Part shown: in pieces, positions 58,656 through 64,000 of the stretch | Layout: each line of letters starts with the position of its first letter | How positions within the stretch are numbered: position 1 is the stretch's first letter | Assembly: GCF_019311235.1 (NCBI RefSeq) | Contig: NZ_JAHWDF010000001.1 | Location: 337,622 to 401,621 of the forward strand | From: Mesonia aestuariivivens | Lineage (GTDB): Bacteria > Bacteroidota > Bacteroidia > Flavobacteriales > Flavobacteriaceae | Direction: 5' to 3' | Length of the DNA: 64,000 bases | Notes under the pieces: generated by a model | Told to the model about the DNA's origin: nothing | Databases searched by the model: none | Seen by the model: only the letters and a program-made list of their open reading frames with translations | Translations under genes and position numbers: made by a program

Positions 58656-60070
58656 TGATTAATGTTGATCTTCTATTTTCTATATTCAGTTGGTTATTTA
58701 TACTATATAGTGTAATTGTTTATGTAGGCTATCTATTAGCGTCTTTTTTTTCATTCTTAGAATTACGAGACTATAAACAGAATAACGCTATTGAAAATGA
58801 AGTTCCGCTTTTAAAAACATCTAACCTTCCCGCAATTTCTATTTTAGCGCCAGCCTATAATGAGTCTGTTACCATTATAGAAAATGTACGTTCTTTATTA
58901 ACTCTTAATTATTCTGCTTTTGAAATTATTATTATTAATGATGGGAGTACAGACGATAGTTTAGAAAAATTAATTACTACTTTTCAATTAAAATTAGATA
59001 CCTCACCTCGTTATAATTTTATGCACACAGCAAAAGTGAGGGCAGTTTACAAGTCTAAATTATCTTCTTTTGCAAGTTTGGTGGTTATAGATAAAGAAAA
59101 TGGCGGTAAAGCAGATGCTTTAAATGCCGGAGTTAACTTGGCAAAACACCATTTAGTTTGCTGTATAGATGTAGATTGTGTATTAGAGCAAGACGCCTTG
59201 GTGAAGTTGGTAAAACCATTTCTTAATGCTACTAAACGTAAAGTAATAGCAGCAGGTGGTGTTATTCGTATTGCTAATTCGTGCGTTATAGAAGATGGTA
59301 AATTAGTAAAAGTAGAACTTCCTAAAAGTTTTATTGCGAGGGCACAACTCTTAGAATATTTTAGAGCTTTTTTAATGGGAAGAATGGCCTGGTCACGCAT
59401 AGATGGTCTGTTAATTATTTCTGGAGCGTTTGGCATGTTCGATAAAAATTTGGTAATTGAAGCAGGCGGTTACAATACAGATACGGTGGGAGAAGATATG
59501 GAGCTATTGGTGCGTATGCGAAAAATGATGATTAAACAAAAAATTCCTTACGAGGTAGGTTTTATTCCAAATCCGTTATGTTGGACAGAAGTTCCTGAAG
59601 ATTTAACTATTCTTTCTAAACAGAGAAATCGTTGGGCTCGAGGCTGTGCCGAAACTTTATGGATTCACAGGCGTATGTTATTTAATCCTTATTATAAAAC
59701 TTTAGGACTGTTAAGCACACCTTATTGGTTCTTCTTCGAGTGGTTGGCCCCACTCATCGAATTTATTGGAATTTTGTTTTTTTTATATCTTATTTTTACA
59801 GAGCAAGTAAATTGGATGTATTCCATTAGTTTTTTTATAGTGATATATTTTCTTTCGGTATTATTTTCAATTACAGCTATTTTTTTTGAAGAATATTCTT
59901 TTCAGCAATATAAAAATGTAAAAGATATTTTTAAACTTATTCTAGCCTCTTTTTTAGAGCCTTTATGTTATCATCCTTTAGTCATGTGGTATTCTGTAAG
60001 AGGCAATATAGATTTGTTTAGCAGAAAAAAAGGCTGGGGGAAAATGACTCGTAAGGGGTTTACTAAATAA
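58655..60070 (+). CDS. Processive family-2 glycosyltransferase (polysaccharide synthase)
   Basis: The 471-residue membrane enzyme has an N-terminal helix (about 6-30), a cytosolic GT2 domain, and three C-terminal helices (about 365-430). The donor and metal motifs are ILAPAYNES, INDGSTDDS near 97-105, CIDVDC near 171-176, GEDMEL, and the processivity signature QRNRW near 323-327. It resembles PgaC/NodC/cellulose-synthase-like polymerising enzymes, which extrude a beta-linked chain through the membrane. No PilZ domain is present, so control by cyclic di-GMP at this subunit is unlikely. The sugar is unknown; N-acetylglucosamine would be a first guess. Confidence 0.88.
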   Translation: MINVDLLFSIFSWLFILYSVIVYVGYLLASFFSFLELRDYKQNNAIENEVPLLKTSNLPAISILAPAYNESVTIIENVRSLLTLNYSAFEIIIINDGSTDDSLEKLITTFQLKLDTSPRYNFMHTAKVRAVYKSKLSSFASLVVIDKENGGKADALNAGVNLAKHHLVCCIDVDCVLEQDALVKLVKPFLNATKRKVIAAGGVIRIANSCVIEDGKLVKVELPKSFIARAQLLEYFRAFLMGRMAWSRIDGLLIISGAFGMFDKNLVIEAGGYNTDTVGEDMELLVRMRKMMIKQKIPYEVGFIPNPLCWTEVPEDLTILSKQRNRWARGCAETLWIHRRMLFNPYYKTLGLLSTPYWFFFEWLAPLIEFIGILFFLYLIFTEQVNWMYSISFFIVIYFLSVLFSITAIFFEEYSFQQYKNVKDIFKLILASFLEPLCYHPLVMWYSVRGNIDLFSRKKGWGKMTRKGFTK

Positions 60071-60113
60071 TAAAAACAGGAGAAGTATTAATTAGGTCAT
60101 TAAACTTTTTGTT

Positions 60114-61859
60114 ATGTTTAAAAACAACTACTTATTTTTTAGCGCTGCTGCAGCGTTCATTTTTTTATTACAGTCGTGTCAGACTGAGTATCAAACAGAA
60201 TCTTTAGCTGAACAATTAGAAAATGAAGAAATAATTATTCAAGATGCAGATGCAACTCGTTTAAGTACAGAAAATCTAGGGGTTGTAGGATTTAAAAATG
60301 TAGGTGTTCAACCTACAGAAATACCTAGAATAAGAACTTTAAGTACTAATGAAGAAGTTTCAAGTACAGATCTTCCTTTAATAACTATTGCTAGCGTAAA
60401 TCCTCCTTCTATAGGTGGTACCTTGCTTAAAGCGACCCAAGTCGCTATTCATGAAAATTACGCTTATGTGTCTTATAATGTTGAAGGTGATGAATATAAA
60501 GGAGCTATTGATGTAATCGATATTTCAGATCCAGAAAACCCATTATTGGCTAGTCAGGTTATATTTCCTAATACAGATATAAATGCGATTGTGTATAGTA
60601 ACGGCAATTTATTTGTGGCAGGAGCCAATCCTTCTTTAAGTATTGAAGGTACAGATCCAGCGCTTCTATTTAGAATAGGCTTAGTGCAAGATTTACCTGT
60701 AACTAATGATCTCACTTTAATTGATATGCCTGGATTTTCTGGTGTAGATGTAACCGTTGATGGAAATAGAATTTATGGAGTTTCAGGAGATAACGGCGTG
60801 TTGGCTCGTTACAACCAAAATGGAAATTTACAAAATAGTATTTCTATCACAGATTTAAGAGCTGTAGGTATTAACAATAACCAATTAGTTGCTTTAAGTG
60901 GTACTACTGGCGTGTATGTTTATAATGCCAATAACTTATCTCAAACTTTAAATTTTTCGACGCTTCAAGATGTTCCGGAGGCAAAACGTACCATTGCTTT
61001 TTATAATAATCAATTATTAGCTGCAGAAGGAACCGATGGAGTAGGAATATATGATTTAAACTCAGGCAATCAAATTAATACTTTGCCATTGCCAGCCCTG
61101 AATAGTCTGCCTTCTACTATAGATCCAGCAGAGGTAGTAACAAATGCCGTGACTACCATAGATAATTATATTATTGTAGCCCAAGGATCTGCAGGGGTAA
61201 GTTTATTTGAAGTAGGAAATGATGTAACCGATGTGAATAATGTAGGAATATTAGATTTAGACGATTCTGCCAATTATGTAAAAGGTGAAGGGGAATATTT
61301 ATTTGTAGCTAATGGTGGTGGAGGCTTAAAAATTATTAAACGTTTAACTACCGTTCCTTCTGCAATAGATGGAAGCATTGCTTGCGAAAATTTTCCGCCG
61401 TATACAGGTTTAACTTGGATGAGTATTAATTCTAATCAAGAAAAAGCTTATAGTGGTACAACAAGTGTTAGCGGAATTCAAGTAAAGGGAGACTTAACTT
61501 ATTGTGGTAACCTTGCTGTAAGTCAAGCAATCAGTATTACAAGTAATGGTAACTTTTTTATGAGTGGCTCATTAGTACAAGGAACTACAACAAACCCATT
61601 ATTATCTTTTGAAGTTAAATCTAATGCCTTAGCGCAAATTGAAGGAAGCGTGACGATTTATGGAAATTTAAATATGAGTAGTGGAGGTACACTTCAAATC
61701 AATGGTGATTTGACTGTTTATGGTAATGTAAATATGGGAGCAAACTCTACGTTAGAATTTCAAGGAAATTCTTCTACTGCCAATGTTCATGGCACTTTAA
61801 ATAGACATCAAAATAGTACTGTAAGTGGTCAATTTATCGACACCCAAAGTAAATTTTAA
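60114..61859 (+). CDS. Lipoprotein with beta-propeller-like part and repetitive beta-rich tail
   Basis: The 581-residue protein begins with a lipoprotein signal (FLLQSCQ, Cys22). Residues about 95-420 consist of repeats of LVIVD/propeller type (QVAIHENYAYVSYNVEG, GAIDVIDISDPENPLLAS, GGLKIIK). Residues about 430-581 are a repetitive Gly/Asn/Ser-rich segment (GNLNMSSGGTLQINGDLTVYGNVNMGANST), which resembles a bactofilin-like or beta-helical fold. The protein is last in the polysaccharide block, 43 bp after the GT2 gene. It could bind or organise the extruded polymer at the cell surface, but no motif proves it. A weak hairpin follows. Confidence 0.75.
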   Translation: MFKNNYLFFSAAAAFIFLLQSCQTEYQTESLAEQLENEEIIIQDADATRLSTENLGVVGFKNVGVQPTEIPRIRTLSTNEEVSSTDLPLITIASVNPPSIGGTLLKATQVAIHENYAYVSYNVEGDEYKGAIDVIDISDPENPLLASQVIFPNTDINAIVYSNGNLFVAGANPSLSIEGTDPALLFRIGLVQDLPVTNDLTLIDMPGFSGVDVTVDGNRIYGVSGDNGVLARYNQNGNLQNSISITDLRAVGINNNQLVALSGTTGVYVYNANNLSQTLNFSTLQDVPEAKRTIAFYNNQLLAAEGTDGVGIYDLNSGNQINTLPLPALNSLPSTIDPAEVVTNAVTTIDNYIIVAQGSAGVSLFEVGNDVTDVNNVGILDLDDSANYVKGEGEYLFVANGGGGLKIIKRLTTVPSAIDGSIACENFPPYTGLTWMSINSNQEKAYSGTTSVSGIQVKGDLTYCGNLAVSQAISITSNGNFFMSGSLVQGTTTNPLLSFEVKSNALAQIEGSVTIYGNLNMSSGGTLQINGDLTVYGNVNMGANSTLEFQGNSSTANVHGTLNRHQNSTVSGQFIDTQSKF

Positions 61860-61883
61860 GTAATATAATTATTTTAATTTTTG

Positions 61884-61917
61884 AAAAGCCGAAGTCTTAT
61901 GATCTTAGCTTTTTTTA
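61884..61917 (+). terminator. Weak terminator after the exopolysaccharide block
   Basis: AAAAGC (61884-61889) can pair with GCTTTT near 61908, with an interrupted inner AAG/CTT helix and a T run. Confidence 0.4.
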
Positions 61918-62029
61918 TATCATTAATTTTCTTGTTAACTCTAGTGAAGATGTGATTAAAATAAAATTATTCAATCTTTTAATAGTCTAATGTAATGCTA
62001 AAAGCGATGGAAGGACTAAAATATTTCCT

Positions 62030-62037
62030 TACTTTTG
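62030..62037 (+). promoter_or_regulatory. Predicted -7 element for trxA
   Basis: TACTTTTG matches TAnnTTTG, 24 bp before the ATG at 62062. It includes the ATA/TTG region of an in-frame upstream start, which supports the downstream ATG. Confidence 0.6.
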
Positions 62038-62061
62038 TATATCAATAAAAAACAAAAAATT

Positions 62062-62379
62062 ATGGCATTAGAGATAACAGACGAAAATTTTGAAGAAACC
62101 GTATTGAAAAGTGATAAGCCAGTAATGGTAGATTTTTGGGCTGCTTGGTGCGGGCCTTGTCGTATGGTTGGACCTATCATTGATGAAGTAAGTAAAGAAT
62201 ACGATGGTAAAGCAGTAGTTGGTAAATTAGACGTAGATGCAAACCAAGAATTTGCAGCTAAATACGGGGTGAGAAACATTCCAACAGTACTAGTTTTTAA
62301 AGATGGAGAATTAGTGAATCGTCAAGTTGGGGTTTCACCTAAAAATACATACACAGAAGCTATTGATGCTTTATTGTAA
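62062..62379 (+). CDS. trxA: Thioredoxin
   Basis: Cytosolic dithiol-disulfide reductant of 105 residues. The redox site WCGPC has Cys30 and Cys33, and the cis-Pro segment is NIPTVLVF. The start was set at 62062 (MALEITDENF); an in-frame start at 62035 adds a nine-residue Lys-rich leader and lies within the promoter. It is followed by a perfect hairpin, so it is transcribed alone. Confidence 0.96.
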   Translation: MALEITDENFEETVLKSDKPVMVDFWAAWCGPCRMVGPIIDEVSKEYDGKAVVGKLDVDANQEFAAKYGVRNIPTVLVFKDGELVNRQVGVSPKNTYTEAIDALL

Positions 62380-62400
62380 TATTATAAAGATATATTTTGT

Positions 62401-62432
62401 AAAAAGGTTTGGCGTAAGTCAAACCTTTTTTA
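62401..62432 (+). terminator. Rho-independent terminator after trxA
   Basis: AAAAAGGTTTG (62401-62411) and CAAACCTTTTT (62420-62430) form a perfect 11-bp stem with T residues following. Confidence 0.85.
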
Positions 62433-62460
62433 TTTTTAGTAGGTTATAAACCAAATTCAA

Positions 62461-63387
62461 ATGAATTTACAAGACGAAGTCAATAAAAGTAATGGATTTA
62501 CCAATATAGAATTATTGGCAAAGCAAGTGGTAGAAGGTTTTATTTCTGGAATGCACAAAAGTCCGTTTCACGGTTTTTCGGCAGAATTTGCCGAGCATAA
62601 AATTTATAATAATGGAGAAAGTACAAAGCATATAGACTGGAAATTGTATGCTAAGACCGATAAACTTTATACCAAACGCTATGAAGAAGAAACCAATTTA
62701 CGATGCCATTTAATTATAGATAACTCTTCGTCGATGCACTATCCTAACTTAAAGCAACAAAGCCTTAATCAGCTAAATAAAATAGGTTTTGCCGCTTTAG
62801 CTTCAGCTTCACTAATGCAAATTTTAAAAAAGCAGCGCGATGCGGTAGGTTTAAGTGTTTATAGCGATACTTATGAATATTATGCTCCAGAAAAAGGGAG
62901 TGAGCGACATCATCATATGTTATTACATGCATTAGAAGAATTGGTATTACATAAACCCACTAATAAAAAAACCAAAACTTATACGTTTTTACATCAAATT
63001 GCGCAAAAAATGAAAAGACGTTCGTTAATTTTTCTATTTACAGATATGTTTCAAGACGATGAAGAAGAAGAGCGCTTATTTGAATCACTAAGGCATTTAA
63101 AATATAATAAACATGAGCTTGTATTGTTTCATACCTATGATGGCGATAAAGAGTTTCAATTCAATTTTGACAACGTTCCTAAACGCTTTATCGATGTAGA
63201 AACCGGTGAAGGAATCAACTTGTATTCTGAAACGGTTAAAGAAAATTATGAAGCAGCTGTTAGCGATTATTTTAATCGGCTTAGACTAAAATGTATGCAG
63301 TACCAAATTAAATACGTTCCAGTAGAAATTCATCGTTCTTTTGATGATGTACTTACTACCTATATGGTAGAGAGAAGTAGATTCTAA
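62461..63387 (+). CDS. DUF58 family protein (VWA-like)
   Basis: The 308-residue protein matches DUF58, with the block SPFHGFSAEFAEHKIYNNGE, STKHIDWKLYAKTDKLYTKRYEEE near 55-78, and the VWA-type metal site IIDNSSSMHYP near 88-98 (D-x-S-x-S). DUF58 proteins are usually encoded beside MoxR ATPases and membrane VWA/BatA proteins in stress or maturation operons. No moxR is within the window, so this may be a solitary member or its partners lie elsewhere. Unlike larger DUF58 proteins it has no N-terminal membrane helices. Confidence 0.88.
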   Translation: MNLQDEVNKSNGFTNIELLAKQVVEGFISGMHKSPFHGFSAEFAEHKIYNNGESTKHIDWKLYAKTDKLYTKRYEEETNLRCHLIIDNSSSMHYPNLKQQSLNQLNKIGFAALASASLMQILKKQRDAVGLSVYSDTYEYYAPEKGSERHHHMLLHALEELVLHKPTNKKTKTYTFLHQIAQKMKRRSLIFLFTDMFQDDEEEERLFESLRHLKYNKHELVLFHTYDGDKEFQFNFDNVPKRFIDVETGEGINLYSETVKENYEAAVSDYFNRLRLKCMQYQIKYVPVEIHRSFDDVLTTYMVERSRF

Positions 63388-63594
63388 AATAAGTCTCGAA
63401 AAGCCGATATTATGGATAGAATTAAAGTGGCTATTTTGATTTATTTCTATGATATCAATTTTAATTGATGCCTTTTAAATCCGATTTGAATTTTTTATTT
63501 AAAAATAATTAAATTTTTTTCATGCTTATTTTATTGAATTTCAGCTGGTTGATTTTACTCCGTGTTGTTGGGCTAAAAAAAAGTTTAAAATTAG

Positions 63595-63625
63595 TTTGCA
63601 GAAACGAAAATCAGTCTTATATTTG
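63595..63625 (+). promoter_or_regulatory. Promoter of tRNA-Asp
   Basis: TTTG (63595-63598) and TATATTTG (63618-63625) are separated by 19 bp, an exact match to the Bacteroidota TTTG / TAnnTTTG promoter. The tRNA begins 18 bp downstream of the -7 element. Confidence 0.8.
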
Positions 63626-63643
63626 CACTCGCAATGACGCAAC

Positions 63644-63717
63644 GGTCTGGTAGTTCAGTTGGTTAGAATACCTGCCTGTCACGCAGGGGGTCGCGAGTTC
63701 GAGTCTCGTCCAGACCG
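63644..63717 (+). tRNA. tRNA-Asp (anticodon GTC)
   Basis: The acceptor arms GGTCTGG and CCAGACC (63644-63650, 63710-63716) pair perfectly; discriminator base is G. The D arm reads GTTCAGTTGGTTAGAAT, the anticodon stem CCTGC/GCAGG encloses CTGTCAC with GTC at 63678-63680, and the T arm contains TTCGAGT. The 3' CCA is not encoded. Confidence 0.98.
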
Positions 63718-63727
63718 CAAAATTGCT

Positions 63728-63760
63728 AAAAGCTTCAATGGAAACATTGGAGCTTTTTTT
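63728..63760 (+). terminator. Rho-independent terminator after tRNA-Asp
   Basis: AAAGCTTCAATG (63728-63739) pairs with CATTGGAGCTTT (with one G-U pair) around GAAA-type loop bases, followed by seven T residues. Confidence 0.85.
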
Positions 63761-63829
63761 ACGAAGTTGTGTTGTGAGTACTAAATTTAAGTATTTGGTA
63801 TTTTATGTTGATGTGTTTCAACCAATGAG

Positions 63830-63862
63830 AAGCTTTTCCTGTTTAAAGGAGAGGCTTTTTTT
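63830..63862 (+). terminator. Second terminator-like hairpin
   Basis: AGCTTTTCCT (63831-63840) pairs with AGGAGAGGCT (63848-63857) with G-U pairs, followed by seven T residues. It lies between the tRNA terminator and the transposase end. Confidence 0.6.
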
Positions 63863-63894
63863 GGATCAAGTCCAAAATCTGGGTTTTTACGATT

Positions 63895-64000
63895 TTAAGA
63901 ATATAATTTAATCAATCGATATAAGAAGTATTCGGTATTCCTCACTCCTCTAAATTGTGATCTAAAAGCCTTTACTTTGGCATTAAAGGATTCAGCTGAA
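63895..64000 (-). CDS. Transposase C-terminus (ISL3/ISAon1-like), cut by the window edge
   Basis: Reading the minus strand from base 63999, 34 codons encode SAESFNAKVKAF, RSQFRGVRNTEYFLYRLIK and a short end before TAA at 63895-63897. The segment AESFNAK.KAFR...RGVR....F.YRL.K is the C-terminal signature I know from Bacteroidota ISL3/ISAon1-type transposases, containing the last acidic residue of the DDE site (the E of ESFN). The 5' part lies beyond the window. The IS end is probably between 63862 and 63894 (the segment around GGATCAAGTCCAAAATCTGG is a candidate for the terminal inverted repeat), next to tRNA-Asp. Confidence 0.75.
   Translation of the reverse strand, partial: SAESFNAKVKAFRSQFRGVRNTEYFLYRLIKLYS

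Noticed and set aside
63453..63470. A/T palindrome ATCAATTTTAATTGAT as a regulatory site
   Set aside because: Such A/T palindromes are expected by chance in a low-GC intergenic stretch, and it is about 150 bp from the mapped tRNA promoter.
63723..63911. 62-codon frame after tRNA-Asp
   Set aside because: It passes through both terminator hairpins and into the transposase end on the opposite strand.
1..64000. CRISPR arrays, prophage, integrase or toxin-antitoxin pairs
   Set aside because: No spaced identical repeats, no cas, phage structural, integrase or recognisable toxin genes were seen.

Overview
The window comes from a low-GC, probably marine member of the Flavobacteriaceae (phylum Bacteroidota). 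This rests on several independent signs: T9SS type A sorting domains, TonB receptors with carboxypeptidase-like plug extensions, surface lipoproteins whose acylated Cys is followed by S-D-D, promoters of the TAnnTTTG type instead of TATAAT, an S16 protein with a long acidic tail, a DnaE with a fused N-terminal exonuclease, and small families nearly confined to the phylum (DUF3098, DUF4271, DUF4296). The genus cannot be fixed from the sequence alone.

Layout. 1-4137: a cyanophycin module (isoaspartyl peptidase entering from the left edge, cyanophycinase, cyanophycin synthetase). 4208-15680: housekeeping genes (truB, uppP, DUF3098, ftsX, leuS, alanine dehydrogenase, a Zn peptidase, saccharopine dehydrogenase family, DUF423), interrupted by two intergenic zones carrying three copies of one repeat family; the zone at 12211-12650 has a mirror arrangement. 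15753-25183: pckA, hemD, DUF4271, a dolichyl-phosphate-mannose-synthase-like GT2, dihydroorotase, DUF4296 lipoprotein, epimerase, tyrS, LuxE-like protein. 25265-33118: a surface-acquisition locus (TonB receptor, surface lipoprotein, T9SS-secreted protein) divergent from a PhoB/PhoR-like two-component system; the shared intergenic region has TGTTA repeats in helical phase. 33065-38839: glycosyltransferase, trmB, LysE-type exporter, alkyltransferase-like protein, then an Fe-S/electron-transfer group (Mrp/ApbC, NifU, TrxR-like ferredoxin reductase, [2Fe-2S] ferredoxin). 38916-46330: a Met-rich outer-membrane protein with a Cys-motif partner (probably metal handling), DUF3050, a Cys-rich micro-protein in a nominally empty gap, acyl-CoA dehydrogenase, DEAD-box helicase, methyltransferase, rimM, rpsP. 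46472-52002: lipoprotein and dnaE.

52123-61859 is the most striking block. Seven tightly packed genes on one strand encode a TPR/YaiO-type outer-membrane barrel, a 1037-residue PAS hybrid kinase, a degenerate-receiver/HPt protein, a single-domain response regulator, a membrane-anchored HEAT-repeat protein, a processive GT2 polysaccharide synthase and a surface lipoprotein with a beta-propeller-like part and a repetitive tail. The inferred unit is a synthase-dependent exopolysaccharide secretion system with its own multistep phosphorelay and no PilZ domain in the synthase.

62062-64000: trxA, a DUF58 protein, a tRNA-Asp(GTC) with a clear promoter and two terminator-like hairpins, and at the right edge the last 34 codons of an ISL3/ISAon1-like transposase on the minus strand.
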